NCBI RefSeq assembly: GCF_002218025.2
Contig: NZ_AP018680.1
Location: 2,232,001 to 2,296,000, forward strand
Source: Vibrio casei
Lineage (GTDB): Bacteria > Pseudomonadota > Gammaproteobacteria > Enterobacterales > Vibrionaceae
Direction: 5' to 3'
DNA length: 64,000 nucleotides
The position numbers and the translations under genes are program-made. The notes under the pieces were generated by a model. The model saw only the letters and a list, made by a program, of their open reading frames with translations. It made no database searches and had not been told where the DNA came from. This document shows positions 33,779 through 43,353 of this stretch, in pieces; positions within the stretch are counted from its first letter, which is position 1, and each line of letters starts with the position of its first letter.

Positions 33779-33843
33779 GGTTCACCTCGTTAGTGATTGT
33801 ACTCACTTAACTCGGTGTCCAAAACTGCTGGTGCGGATCATAT

Positions 33844-33885
33844 ATCTAATTACTAACTGTTCATTTAATAGATAGGGTTATAAAA
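33844..33885. other. Probable tip of the integrated element at its junction with thyA
   Basis: The native thyA sequence matches the element copy up to about 33886 (codons for Val-Pro-Leu) and then turns into AT-rich foreign sequence including TTATAACCC and ATAGATAGG. This is the expected end of the integrative element; the other end is not in the window. Confidence 0.6.
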
Positions 33886-34441
33886 GAGGGACGTCACAAG
33901 AGCGCTGCGTACTGTTTAAATATAAGGTATCACCTAGTAATGAAAAGTGATGGCTGTACATACACGGGCGTAAACATCCCATATGGAACTCACCTGGGTT
34001 ATAGAAGTTTAGAATCTCACCGCGGTCATCAACACCACGGGTTAAGTCATCGACAATTTTACGTAATTGGTCGATGTGCCCACCATCTGGTTTGGCCCAA
34101 CTTCTGCCTTGAACCCCATAAACACGACCCATATCATCTTCACCTTGACGGTAAGGATTATCGAGCCAAGCATCATTTAAGTTCGCATTAGCATCCCAAG
34201 TTTTGGTACCAAGCTTACGAAAATCTTCCGCGTTATCATAGCCACGGATGTACCCTAAAAGCTCAGCGACTGCCGATTTCCAAAAACTTTTGCGTGTGGT
34301 CACTAAAGGAAATTCATTATTACCAACATCATAAGTTAAATCCGCATTAATGATCGTTAAACAGCGCTTACCAGTACGCTCATTCTCAATCCAATGGCCT
34401 TCATCAATAATACGTTGGCATAAATCTAAATACTGTTTCAA
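33878..34441 (-). pseudogene. thyA: Native thymidylate synthase, 3'-truncated by the integrated element
   Basis: The first about 186 residues of native ThyA are present, including [26 protein letters not shown] and the catalytic-Cys segment LRPCMYSH, up to SCDVPL; a TAA supplied by the inserted DNA ends the frame. About 95 C-terminal residues, which bind dUMP and folate and form the dimer, are missing, so it cannot work. It lies two bases after lgt in the usual lgt-thyA pair. The remainder should be at the far end of the island, beyond the left edge. Confidence 0.93.
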
Positions 34442-34443
34442 AC

Positions 34444-35283
34444 TTACTTCCCTTTCATTGCTTTGGTTGGTTTGCTTGTTGCCTGTGTCGTGGGCTTTTG
34501 CGTTTTATAAGACCAAATCATAATTAATGCACCAATCAAAATCATTGGTGTTGATAAAATTTGCCCCATTGAAATAAAGTTTTCAAACAAGCCCAATTGC
34601 GCATCAGGTTGACGAACAAACTCTACACAAAAACGGAAAGTACCATAACCAATCAAGAATAATCCAGAGACTGCACCAGCAGGTCTTGGCTTACGAATGA
34701 ACCAATTAAGAATAAAGAATAACACCACGCCTTCTAAGAAAAACTCATACAACTGAGAAGGATGTCTTGGATAAGGCCCACCCGTCGGGAAAATTACCGC
34801 CCAAGGCACATCGGTGACACGCCCCCATAATTCACCATTAATAAAATTACCGATACGACCTGCACCTAATCCAAATGGTACTAAAGGAGCAATAAAGTCA
34901 GCAACACCAAAGAAAGTACGTTTATTTTTACGTGCATACCACCACATCGCGGTAATAACACCTAATAATCCTCCGTGGAAGGACATACCACCGGTCCATA
35001 CTTTGAAAATATATAGAGGATCGGCCATCCAATAATCGAAGCCATAGAAAAGTACGTAACCAATGCGTCCACCTAAAACTACGCCCAAAAATCCAGCGAA
35101 TAATAAATCTGAAACTTGTTCACGAGTCCAGCCGCTACCAGCTTTATCCGCTCGGCGGTTTGCTATATACATCGCAAAAGCAAAGCCAAGTAAATACATT
35201 AATCCGTACCAACGCACGCCTATCGGTCCAATTGAAAAAATGATCGGATCAATCTGCGGGAAAATAAAATATCCCTGACTCAT
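34444..35283 (-). CDS. lgt: Prolipoprotein diacylglyceryl transferase
   Basis: Adds diacylglycerol from phosphatidylglycerol to the cysteine of prolipoproteins in the inner membrane. The 279-residue protein has about seven transmembrane segments, the [11 protein letters not shown] stretch, [10 protein letters not shown] with the essential His, and the signature [19 protein letters not shown], followed by RHPSQLYE. Length is normal for the family. It is upstream of thyA, as in other Vibrio; the promoter should lie in 35284-35424. Confidence 0.97.
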   Translation of the reverse strand: MSQGYFIFPQIDPIIFSIGPIGVRWYGLMYLLGFAFAMYIANRRADKAGSGWTREQVSDLLFAGFLGVVLGGRIGYVLFYGFDYWMADPLYIFKVWTGGMSFHGGLLGVITAMWWYARKNKRTFFGVADFIAPLVPFGLGAGRIGNFINGELWGRVTDVPWAVIFPTGGPYPRHPSQLYEFFLEGVVLFFILNWFIRKPRPAGAVSGLFLIGYGTFRFCVEFVRQPDAQLGLFENFISMGQILSTPMILIGALIMIWSYKTQKPTTQATSKPTKAMKGK

Positions 35284-35424
35284 AAAAGTCTCTCTGTAAA
35301 AAATGGAAATAATGATGGTGAATAATGTCTGACAAGCAAAGAGACAAATAGTGCAATGCTAATCCAAACAGGCTCACTGAATGACGCATATCATAAAGTA
35401 AACACTAAATGGATGCAGTCTTTT

Positions 35425-37674
35425 CTACTTTTTGCCTGCACGAATAAAGCCGGCTAATTCTCTTTCTTCTAAATAAGTCAACATCATGCTATGAATTTCG
35501 CTACCGTAAGGTTGCTTAATCGCTTTTTCAACTAAATCTTCTAATTGCTTGGAGTCTGATTTTCTCAAAATATATTTAATTCTGGCCACATTCGAAGTGT
35601 TCATACTCAACGAACGGTATCCGAGCCCAATAAGTAATAATGCTCCAATAGGATCACCTGCTAACTCTCCACAAATACAGACTGGTAAATCATATTGTTT
35701 ACAAGTTTCAAAAATATGTTTGAGAGCCATAACAACGGAAGGATGGACATGTTCATAAACGTCCGATACCCGCGAATTATTACGATCAACCGCCAACAGG
35801 TATTGGGTTAAATCATTCGTCCCAACAGAAACAAAGTCAACTTTATCCGCTATTAATGGTAATAAATACAGCATCGATGGTACTTCAAGCATAATGCCTA
35901 TCTGAGGACGCTGGATGTTTTCATCTGCTTCAGATACTTCCAAATAGGCTCGCTCAATCAGTAATAAGGACTCATCAATTTCCTGACAACCAGAAATCAT
36001 CGGCAACATAATGTTCAAATTGCCCAAACCTGTACTGGCTTTTAGCATGGATCGTAATTGAATAAGAAATATATCGGGATGATCGAGAGTAAAGCGAATA
36101 CCACGCCACCCTAAAAATGGGTTGTCTTCTTCAATAGGAAAATAAGGCAAAGCTTTATCTCCACCAATATCCAAAGTGCGCATCACTACTCTTTTATCTG
36201 GATAGGAAGATAAAATCGTTCGATATTGCTGAGTTTGTTCTTCTTCCGATGGAAAACGATGCTGCAGCAAAAAAGAAATTTCCGTTCGATATAGCCCTAC
36301 ACCATCAACTCCTTGATTAATCGAAATATTAGTATCAGCGCTTAACCCAGCATTAAGCATTAGTTCAACACGTTGACCATCTTGTGTAAATGCTGGTTGA
36401 GATAATTCTTGAGCAATCAGTTCTGACAGCTCTTCTTCTTCATTAGCCAGAGATCGATATTCATTAAGTAGTTGAGCCGCAGGTTCAATAAATATATCGC
36501 CACTATAACCATCAACAATGCCCAATTTTCCCATCACGGACTCAGGCTTGATCTTCGCCCCCATAATGGCAGGAACGCCAAGCGCTCTAGATAAAATAGC
36601 CGCATGAGAATTGGCAGCGCCTTCCAAGGAAATCACCGCAAGGAGTTTTTCTTTCGGAATAGCTGCCAACATCGAAGCGGTTAATTCTCGAACAACAAGA
36701 ATAACCGGATGTTTGAAAGAGGTCTCTCTCACTTCACTGTTATGCAGAAAATACAATAAACGCTGCCCAAGCTCTTTAATGTCATTCGAGCGTTCCCGCA
36801 AATAGGCATCGGTCATTTTTGCAAACCGGTCTGAATATATTTCAATAACTTGCCGTACAGCCCAATCGGCGCGATCCCCTTTTTCTATTTGAGCATTAAG
36901 ATCTGCTCTTAACATAGGATCATGCAGTAAGTGTATGAAGAGTTCAAAAATCGCAAGCGTATCTTTATTCAATTCAGTGTCAAAACGCTTTCTCATGCGT
37001 CTAAAATCAGCAATCGCACTTTCAATAGCTAAAGCTAACCACTCTTGATCTTGAGTCACATTTAAGCAAGATGCGGGAGATATTTGAGACAAATCAGGGT
37101 GGGTATCATCCCACCACATCGTACCAATAGCGATACCACTTGAAGCAGGAATTCCTTTAAGGGAACGAACTTTAGTTTTATTTAAAAGCCACTGCCCCTG
37201 TGCTTGAGTATGGGCAATAATCACCGCTAATTGAGCCGCAAGTGTGACGAGAAATGATTCTTCAACTTCGCTAAATAAACGAGAAGATCGTTGCTGGATA
37301 ACTAAAACGCCCAGGACTTGGCGGCGGTGAATAATCGGAGTTCCAAGAAAAGATTGATAAATATTTTCGCCTAACTCTGAAAAATATTTAAAATTAGGGT
37401 GTTCTTGAGCATTCGCCAAATTGATAGGTTCAGCGCTGCGTCTCACTAAACCAACCAAACCTTCTTCAAAAGGAATATGAATCGTTTGACCTGAAAATTT
37501 TAAGCCTTGGGTTGCCATCAATTCAAGCCGATTCTTTTCATTATTAGCCAAATAAACGGTACAACATTCCGTTTTCATCGCCTTACAAGTGTCCTTGACC
37601 AAGATATCCAAAGCTTGACGAACATCATCTACCTTAGAGACCTGTTCAACAATATCCCTCAGTTGAATCAGCAT
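35425..37674 (-). CDS. ptsP: Phosphoenolpyruvate-protein phosphotransferase, nitrogen PTS enzyme I
   Basis: EI-Ntr, 749 residues, first enzyme of the regulatory nitrogen PTS, passing phosphate from PEP to NPr. It has an N-terminal GAF domain (about residues 15-155) that senses nitrogen status, then the EI parts: the phospho-His in GAANSHAAILSRALGVPAIMG (split as GAANSHAAIL and SRALGVPAIM), the LDIGGDKALPYF loop, RFTLDHPDIF and the PEP-binding CGELAGDP segment. Length equals that of E. coli (748). It lies 61 bases after rppH, as is usual, likely in one transcript. Confidence 0.97.
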   Translation of the reverse strand: MLIQLRDIVEQVSKVDDVRQALDILVKDTCKAMKTECCTVYLANNEKNRLELMATQGLKFSGQTIHIPFEEGLVGLVRRSAEPINLANAQEHPNFKYFSELGENIYQSFLGTPIIHRRQVLGVLVIQQRSSRLFSEVEESFLVTLAAQLAVIIAHTQAQGQWLLNKTKVRSLKGIPASSGIAIGTMWWDDTHPDLSQISPASCLNVTQDQEWLALAIESAIADFRRMRKRFDTELNKDTLAIFELFIHLLHDPMLRADLNAQIEKGDRADWAVRQVIEIYSDRFAKMTDAYLRERSNDIKELGQRLLYFLHNSEVRETSFKHPVILVVRELTASMLAAIPKEKLLAVISLEGAANSHAAILSRALGVPAIMGAKIKPESVMGKLGIVDGYSGDIFIEPAAQLLNEYRSLANEEEELSELIAQELSQPAFTQDGQRVELMLNAGLSADTNISINQGVDGVGLYRTEISFLLQHRFPSEEEQTQQYRTILSSYPDKRVVMRTLDIGGDKALPYFPIEEDNPFLGWRGIRFTLDHPDIFLIQLRSMLKASTGLGNLNIMLPMISGCQEIDESLLLIERAYLEVSEADENIQRPQIGIMLEVPSMLYLLPLIADKVDFVSVGTNDLTQYLLAVDRNNSRVSDVYEHVHPSVVMALKHIFETCKQYDLPVCICGELAGDPIGALLLIGLGYRSLSMNTSNVARIKYILRKSDSKQLEDLVEKAIKQPYGSEIHSMMLTYLEERELAGFIRAGKK

Positions 37675-37735
37675 TCTTCATTACACCCTATTTTTGCTTT
37701 AAGACCATAACGAGATTATCAACTTAAAGCGTTAA

Positions 37736-38251
37736 TCATCGACGCAGTTTACGCTTACCTTTTACCTTTAGTTCACGAAAAGGCATAGCAAAAGCCGCAA
37801 ACTCTTTCATCGCTCGTCGATAAACATCACGTTTAAAAGAAACAACTTGCCGAACTGGATACCAAAAACTTACCCATCGCCATCCATCAAATTCAGGGGT
37901 TCGACCTAGAGTCATGTTGATGTTCGATTCATCACATTCTAATCTCAGTAGAAACCACTTCTGTTTCTGTCCAATACAAACCGGTTTTGAATCCCAACGA
38001 ACAAGGCGTTTTGGTAATTTATACTTCAACCAATGCCGACTCACTCCGATGATCTTCACGTCTTTTTTGGTCAGACCAACCTCTTCATACAACTCTCGGT
38101 ACATGGCTTCTTCAGGGGTTTCCCCTTCATCCATTCCACCTTGTGGAAACTGCCAAGAGTGCTGTCCGTATCGTTTCGCCCAGAAGACCTGACCATGGTT
38201 GTTACATATTACAATTCCCACATTTAAGCGGTAACCATCGCCATCAATCAC
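37736..38251 (-). CDS. rppH: RNA pyrophosphohydrolase
   Basis: A 171-residue Nudix hydrolase that removes pyrophosphate from mRNA 5' ends and starts decay. The start [17 protein letters not shown] is the family's, and the Nudix box is complete: [23 protein letters not shown] in the form G-x5-E-x7-REVxEE-x-G. A basic tail follows. Start is placed by conservation. Confidence 0.97.
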   Translation of the reverse strand: MIDGDGYRLNVGIVICNNHGQVFWAKRYGQHSWQFPQGGMDEGETPEEAMYRELYEEVGLTKKDVKIIGVSRHWLKYKLPKRLVRWDSKPVCIGQKQKWFLLRLECDESNINMTLGRTPEFDGWRWVSFWYPVRQVVSFKRDVYRRAMKEFAAFAMPFRELKVKGKRKLRR

Positions 38252-38857
38252 GGCTAACCTCTAATATAAATCTCTGTTGAGGCTGATTTTTTCACATATC
38301 CACAAAAGGGGCAAATTTCAAGTGCACAAACTGGCGTTTTTTATTAGCTAACACGCAGTTCTTGAATAAAAATTTATATCAACCCCAGTTATCAACACAA
38401 ATAATAGTGCGAGGTGGATTTTATTCACTATTTCTGTGAATAAATGTGTGAAGAAAATGAGAAAAGAAAAAAACACCATAGCAACCACTGAATAAAAAGC
38501 AGTCTCGCCACGTTACATATGATAACTATTTCATTAAAAAACAATAATATAATAAAAAATCAAAGTATCCCACCGCAATAAAGATCCAAAAAGATCCTTG
38601 TTCAATGTTGATCGGTCAAAGATCCACCACGCTAAACATTATCCACACAAGAAACCTATAAATGGGTTAATAATAGCTCAATCATGTTCTAAACTTACTT
38701 CAAATGTGAATAAATTGATCCAGAATAAGGCTTTTATTTTTACCATACCACCTTCCTGTGGATAACTATAATTTGATACTAGTAAGATCCACATAAAGAA
38801 ATGTTGTACCATGATCCTGTTTTTAAACTTACAAATTATCGATTAGCAAAAGAAACT
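38252..38857. promoter_or_regulatory. Divergent rppH-mutH region rich in GATC sites and DnaA-box-like sequences
   Basis: Seven GATC sites (38583, 38593, 38610, 38621, 38717, 38786, 38813) fall within 231 bases. Four sequences fit the DnaA box TTWTNCACA: 38435-38443, 38639-38647, 38705-38713 and 38757-38765. No gene is seen. It should hold the promoters of both rppH and mutH. The frame running from 38801 into mutH is not thought to be translated. Confidence 0.6.
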
Positions 38858-39529
38858 ATGCCATTACCTCCTCGATCTGAACAAGAACTTCTTATTCGTG
38901 CACAACATATTGTTGGTAGACCTTTTGGTTTGTTAGCCCAACAAGCCAACATGGCCATTCCTGATAACTTAAAAAGAGAAAAAGGATGGGTTGGTCAATT
39001 ATTGGAATGGCATTTAGGCGCGGAGTCTGGCAGTAAACCTCAGCCTGATTTTGAACACCTAGGGATCGAACTAAAAACAATCCCAATCGGCTACAGTGGT
39101 AAACCATTAGAAACAACTTTTGTCAGCGTCGCGCCTCTTACTGGTGTCCATGGTTTAACATGGGAAGATAGTCATGTAAGGCATAAGTTATCCAGAGTAC
39201 TGTGGATTCCTATCGAAGGAGAAAGAGAGATCCCGCTTGCAGATCGTCGTGTCGGACTACCTTTAATCTGGAGCCCGACCTCAGAAGAAGAGCAGCAACT
39301 CAAGCAAGATTGGGAAGAGCTAATGGAGTTTATTGTATTAGGCAAAGTTGAACAAATCACAGCAAAGCATGGGCATGTTATGCAATTAAGACCGAAAGCT
39401 GCAAACAGCCAAGTCGTCACGGAAGCTTACAGCGAATTAGGCCAACCAATAAAGGCCATGCCAAGAGGCTTTTATTTACGCACTCAGTTTACCGAACAAA
39501 TATTAAAGCATCATTTAGGGCTTACGTAG
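38858..39529 (+). CDS. mutH: DNA mismatch repair endonuclease MutH
   Basis: Nicks the unmethylated strand at hemimethylated GATC after activation by MutS-MutL. From the ATG at 38858 ([12 protein letters not shown]) it has 223 residues, like V. cholerae MutH; a frame from 38801 adds 19 residues without likeness to the family. The catalytic set is visible: the Glu in [12 protein letters not shown], Asp in QPDFEHLG, and the E-x-K motif in [18 protein letters not shown] and [10 protein letters not shown] segments complete the fold. An ideal ribosome site is lacking. Confidence 0.95.
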   Translation: MPLPPRSEQELLIRAQHIVGRPFGLLAQQANMAIPDNLKREKGWVGQLLEWHLGAESGSKPQPDFEHLGIELKTIPIGYSGKPLETTFVSVAPLTGVHGLTWEDSHVRHKLSRVLWIPIEGEREIPLADRRVGLPLIWSPTSEEEQQLKQDWEELMEFIVLGKVEQITAKHGHVMQLRPKAANSQVVTEAYSELGQPIKAMPRGFYLRTQFTEQILKHHLGLT

Positions 39530-39611
39530 CTCTCACCATATATTTAATGAATATGGCTTCAGTGGTAATTGGTTCTTTAGTAAAAAGATCGTTCATTTAA
39601 ATAATCTAAAA

Positions 39612-39920
39612 CTAAGAAACCAAATACAGTTCAATATCTTGGTAAATCACATCACCATGATGACCAAATTCATCATACGCATTATGTAATCTTAGATAAG
39701 CCGATGATAAACCAAGTTTTCTCAACTCATCTTTTACTGATTCCAAAGAATTAAAATAGGCTAATTGATCTTTCACTAAAATTGGCTCTAACTTATGTTT
39801 GTATTCAACCGCTAATGAATAATGTGAAAGATCCGCACAACTTACCACAAAGACTTTGGGTGGATCACATAACTCATTTTTGCGTGCCTGAAGCCAATGA
39901 TCGAGCTGCTGCTTTTTCAT
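39612..39920 (-). CDS. Conserved small protein of unknown function
   Basis: From the ATG at 39920, preceded by the ribosome site GAAGGAAG, the protein has 102 residues (MKKQQLDHWLQARKN); a longer frame from 39944 is less likely. It contains FVVSCADLSHYSLAVEY and RLHNAYDEFGHHG, which I associate with small Vibrio/Pseudomonas proteins of the DUF6482 kind, though not firmly. No signal peptide or membrane segment. Function unknown. Confidence 0.75.
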   Translation of the reverse strand: MKKQQLDHWLQARKNELCDPPKVFVVSCADLSHYSLAVEYKHKLEPILVKDQLAYFNSLESVKDELRKLGLSSAYLRLHNAYDEFGHHGDVIYQDIELYLVS

Positions 39921-40096
39921 GTTATCTTCCTTCGGCATGTTCATATTCTGTCAACGTTGAGTGATTCAAAACAACGCTATTGTTTTAGTCTAGAACAAAA
40001 TAAAACATTATCCCTATCGATCTTTCTTCACTTACTCAAACCGATGTTTTCCTATATATTGGAAATATTCGTTTCATATCATGACAAGGAAGTGCA

Positions 40097-41131
40097 ATGA
40101 AATATCACAAGATCCCGCATTCAACCCTTGAAGTAAGTAAAATTTCTTTAGGTACAATGACATTCGGAGAGCAAAACTCACAAACCGATGCCTTCAATCA
40201 ATTAGATTATGCGGTAGAACGCGGCATAAACCTCATCGATACCGCAGAAATGTACCCAGTGCCTCCCAAACCTGAAACCCAAGGATCCACAGAAGAATAT
40301 ATAGGAAATTGGCTAGAAAAATCAGGGAAACGGGAAAAAATTCTTTTGGCAACGAAAGTAGCGGGCCCAGGTAGAATGACTCATATTCGCGACAATATGA
40401 GCCTTGACCGTCGTAATGTTCACCTTGCAATAGACACGAGCTTACAACGCCTGAAAACAGATTATGTCGATCTTTACCAAATCCATTGGCCACAACGTAG
40501 TACAAATAGCTTCGGCCAACTCAATTATCCCTATCTAGACGAACAACAAGAAGTTTCTTTAGTTGAAACCTTAGAAGCCTTAGCTGAATTAATAAAGGCG
40601 GGAAAAACTCGTTACATTGGTGTTTCCAATGAGACACCTTGGGGGGTTATGACCTTGCTGCGTTTGGCTGAAAAGCATGATTTACCAAGAATAGTCTCAA
40701 TACAAAATCCGTATAATTTACTAAATAGAAGCTTCGAGATCGGTCTGTCTGAAATCAGCCATCACGAAGGTGTTGAATTATTAGCTTATTCTCCACTCGC
40801 CTTTGGCGTATTAAGTGGCAAATATTTGAATGGAGCTCGCCCCAAGGGCGCCCGTTGCAGCTTATTTGAACGCTTTGTTCGCTACATGAACCCACAAGGT
40901 GAAGCCGCAACACAAGCTTATATCGATGTCGCAAACAAATACGGTATCAATCCTGCACAAATGGCGCTCGCTTTTGTTAACCAACGCCCATTTGTTGCAT
41001 CTAATATTATTGGTGCCACCACCATGAAGCAACTTACAGCCAATATTGATAGTATTGATATTGAACTTTCAGATGGCATCATAAAAGATCTTTTTGCCGT
41101 AAGCCTTGAGTATTCAAACCCTTGCCCATAA
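40097..41131 (+). CDS. tas: Aldo/keto reductase Tas
   Basis: The 344-residue NADP(H)-dependent reductase is like Tas of E. coli (346). Markers: LGTMTFGEQNSQTDAF, INLIDTAEMYPVPP (catalytic Asp and Tyr), the catalytic Lys in LLATKVAGPG, and YQIHWPQR (His). Its substrate in the cell is not known; E. coli Tas was found by its effect on tyrosine prototrophy. The AAGGAAGTGCA ribosome site supports the start. A strong hairpin follows. Confidence 0.95.
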   Translation: MKYHKIPHSTLEVSKISLGTMTFGEQNSQTDAFNQLDYAVERGINLIDTAEMYPVPPKPETQGSTEEYIGNWLEKSGKREKILLATKVAGPGRMTHIRDNMSLDRRNVHLAIDTSLQRLKTDYVDLYQIHWPQRSTNSFGQLNYPYLDEQQEVSLVETLEALAELIKAGKTRYIGVSNETPWGVMTLLRLAEKHDLPRIVSIQNPYNLLNRSFEIGLSEISHHEGVELLAYSPLAFGVLSGKYLNGARPKGARCSLFERFVRYMNPQGEAATQAYIDVANKYGINPAQMALAFVNQRPFVASNIIGATTMKQLTANIDSIDIELSDGIIKDLFAVSLEYSNPCP

Positions 41132-41167
41132 AAGGCCAAGTTCATTTAAATCATACTTTTCATAATT

Positions 41168-41208
41168 AAAAAAGGGAAGCAATCCACTATGAGTCGCTTC
41201 CCTTTTTT
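41168..41208. terminator. Bidirectional terminator between tas and the DUF1127 gene
   Basis: Perfect 13-base arms, AAAAAAGGGAAGC and GCTTCCCTTTTTT, with a 15-base loop. T tracts on both strands suit termination from both sides. Confidence 0.9.
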
Positions 41209-41244
41209 CAGGTGCTAGTAAATATTCTTTACCAGCACTCCATC

Positions 41245-41496
41245 TTATGGACTCTGTCGAGCTTGAAGTAATCGACGCATTAAGCTCACGCGACGTTCCG
41301 CTTTCACTGATGGACGTGATTTTTCACCTAATGGTCGGCCAGTGATATCTAAACCAATATCTCGTAATAAATGTTCATTATGCCAAGGAATTTCATATTG
41401 AGAACGGCGTATCTTTCTTTTCCAAGCATTTTCATCACGCTTGATATCCGCTTTAATCAATAATGTGGCAAGTTGAATATAAATAGAATGACGCAT
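41245..41496 (-). CDS. DUF1127-type small protein
   Basis: From the ATG at 41496, preceded by TTGGAG, the protein has 83 residues; the longer frame from 41583 lacks a ribosome site. The basic C-terminal half contains IPWHNEHLLRDIGLDITGRP, the DUF1127 hallmark (usually near LxDIGLxR). Members are small, arginine-rich and some bind RNA and affect phosphate and carbon metabolism in alphaproteobacteria; the role here is unknown. Confidence 0.8.
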   Translation of the reverse strand: MRHSIYIQLATLLIKADIKRDENAWKRKIRRSQYEIPWHNEHLLRDIGLDITGRPLGEKSRPSVKAERRVSLMRRLLQARQSP

Positions 41497-41598
41497 AATT
41501 TTCTCCAAAATAATGATGGGGAAAATAGCAGCATGAAGGGAGATAAAGACAGGTATCCTATCGGCTGCTATTTCCGCAGCCAAGAGGTTACGGAATAA

Positions 41599-41727
41599 TT
41601 AGTTATTTCGTTTATCGGACATCATGGTAGACATCCCTATTACTCGATGAGAAATAGGGTGACAGTGATGACTAATAATTTTCACCAATCGGGCGCACAA
41701 AAATGTTACAAAACGAAAGTTTTTCAT
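41599..41727 (-). CDS. Possible 42-residue basic protein
   Basis: A short frame (start MKNFRFVTFLCARLVKI) with a very strong ribosome site, AAGGAGG, seven bases before the ATG. It is basic and His-rich (HHCHPISHR). It lies 102 bases upstream of the DUF1127 gene on the same strand, perhaps in one transcript. No homologue is known to me; the strong ribosome site is the main support. Confidence 0.5.
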   Translation of the reverse strand: MKNFRFVTFLCARLVKIISHHCHPISHRVIGMSTMMSDKRNN

Positions 41728-42006
41728 GATGTGCCTCCTTGGTAACTAATTAATCCTAAACACTTTAAGTTCGTGATTTGAAATTCACGATTAAATTTTA
41801 ACCAATTTTGTACTCTATTCAAGTATTTATTTTGGATCTAAATGAAAACAATCTATTAACCTTATTTAAACATTCAATATGAAGCTAATATATGGAATAT
41901 CGAATCAATTGAATTAAAATATAGAATATCCTTTCGTTATCAATCTTTCTCAATCAATGATTGGGATAAGTTAATTGGATCGATAAGAAAATACTACTCC
42001 ACATGG

Positions 42007-43353
42007 TCAAGGGCAGTTCCGACCCTCGGATATCAAATTATGCTTACCTAATAATCGATACATGGTTGCTCTAGAAATTCCAAGTTCCTTTGCAGCCATA
42101 GCAACTTGCCCATCATATGATTCTAATACATAGAATAAAGCATCACGCTCAGAGTCCTCTCTAATTGTTCTTAAACTCCTTGCCTTACTTGCTTGTTTGG
42201 GTAAATCAAAATGATGCAGCTCAACCGTTCCCCCTTCTGACATCAAGACAGCTCGTTTTACCTGATTAATCAATTCGCGGATATTACCCGGCCATTGGTA
42301 TTGCCCCAATACTTTAATTGCGGTTGCTGAAATATTTCTAGCTTGAGTATTATATTCTCTGCTAAATTGCTGAACATAATAATGAGCAATTAAACCGATA
42401 TCGAGGCTACGTTCCTTTAAAGGTGATACATGAATTTTTAATATATTAAGGAGATAAAATAGCTCAGCATTAAATTCGTTATCTCGAACACTTTGTTCTA
42501 AATTTTTATAGGTTGTCACCAAAATCCTCACATCAATTGACTTTATTCCACTGCTTGTTTCAATGGTTTGGCTTGATAAAAATTGCAGTAAATTTTTCTG
42601 CTGAGATTGTGGTAGTGCTGTAATGTCTTTAATAATAAGTGTTCCCCCATCCGCTTCTTCTATTTTCGTTTTACAATCTGGATGGGGGTTTTCCACATCA
42701 ATACCAAATATTTCACGCTCAAAACGCTTTTCCGATAATGCACTGCAATTAATAACCACCATTGGGGCTTTCGACCTAGGTGAGTACTGATGGATAGACT
42801 TAGCCACTAGGCTTTTGCCAACACCTTGCTCGCCTGAAATAATAATAGTGGCATCCGTATTAGCGATACGTTTAATTTGTTCTCTTAAGCGTTTGATGAC
42901 CAAAGACTCACCAATAAGAGATATTTGTGTCTCGATAGGATTATCTGGCCACACTTTTTTTTCTAATTTCAACATTCCAAGTTGATGACCAATACTGCTT
43001 AATAACAACTTATCCGGCATCGGCGCAGTAAAAAAATCAATACAGAAGTTAACAATAAACTGGCAAATAGGATCGTGGTTAAGCTGTTGATCTTTAATAT
43101 AAGCCATCCAACGTACTTGTTTATTATTACTCACTAAATAAGCGATGGCACTTAAACTGAAATCATCACAACTTAAATCAACCAAGCCAATACACGGGCC
43201 AATTTTATCAATCTGTTGCTGTCCAAGGCGTAAATCATCGCAGCGATAGCACTTCCAACCGGCAAGTGAAATATTATCAAGCCAAGAATCATGACGACCA
43301 CCAATCACTAATAATGAACCGGGAACGGAATCCATTTTAAATTGAGTATCCAT
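42007..43353 (-). CDS. vpsR: Biofilm master regulator VpsR
   Basis: A 448-residue bacterial enhancer-binding-type regulator that, with c-di-GMP, activates vps polysaccharide and biofilm genes in V. cholerae. It has a receiver-like N-terminus with Asp59 in GLVDL, the position studied in V. cholerae, then an AAA+ domain with Walker A GEQGVGKS (174-181) and a C-terminal Fis-type helix-turn-helix (AAKELGISRATMYRLLGKHN). The GAFTGA loop for sigma-54 is absent (IFGIDVENPH in that region), as in VpsR, which works with sigma-70 RNA polymerase. It keeps the place next to lysS. Confidence 0.95.
   Translation of the reverse strand: MDTQFKMDSVPGSLLVIGGRHDSWLDNISLAGWKCYRCDDLRLGQQQIDKIGPCIGLVDLSCDDFSLSAIAYLVSNNKQVRWMAYIKDQQLNHDPICQFIVNFCIDFFTAPMPDKLLLSSIGHQLGMLKLEKKVWPDNPIETQISLIGESLVIKRLREQIKRIANTDATIIISGEQGVGKSLVAKSIHQYSPRSKAPMVVINCSALSEKRFEREIFGIDVENPHPDCKTKIEEADGGTLIIKDITALPQSQQKNLLQFLSSQTIETSSGIKSIDVRILVTTYKNLEQSVRDNEFNAELFYLLNILKIHVSPLKERSLDIGLIAHYYVQQFSREYNTQARNISATAIKVLGQYQWPGNIRELINQVKRAVLMSEGGTVELHHFDLPKQASKARSLRTIREDSERDALFYVLESYDGQVAMAAKELGISRATMYRLLGKHNLISEGRNCP

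Larger units (their letters stand above)
31352..33840 (-). mobile_element. IS3-family element, copy A3, interrupted by copy B
   Basis: The two parts, 31352-31463 and 32710-33840 plus the ACC duplication, rejoin to a 1243-bp element like A1 and A2. The outer duplication is TAT (31349-31351 and 33841-33843). Its orfB is cut near the C-terminus by B, so it cannot move alone. It lies between intA and the junction with thyA, so it arrived after the larger element had integrated or in its tip. Confidence 0.95.

Noticed and set aside
38252..38857. DnaA boxes and GATC cluster as a replication origin
   Set aside because: No origin gene context (dnaA, gidA, rctB) and the flanking genes rppH and mutH are ordinary; I kept it only as a possible regulatory cluster.
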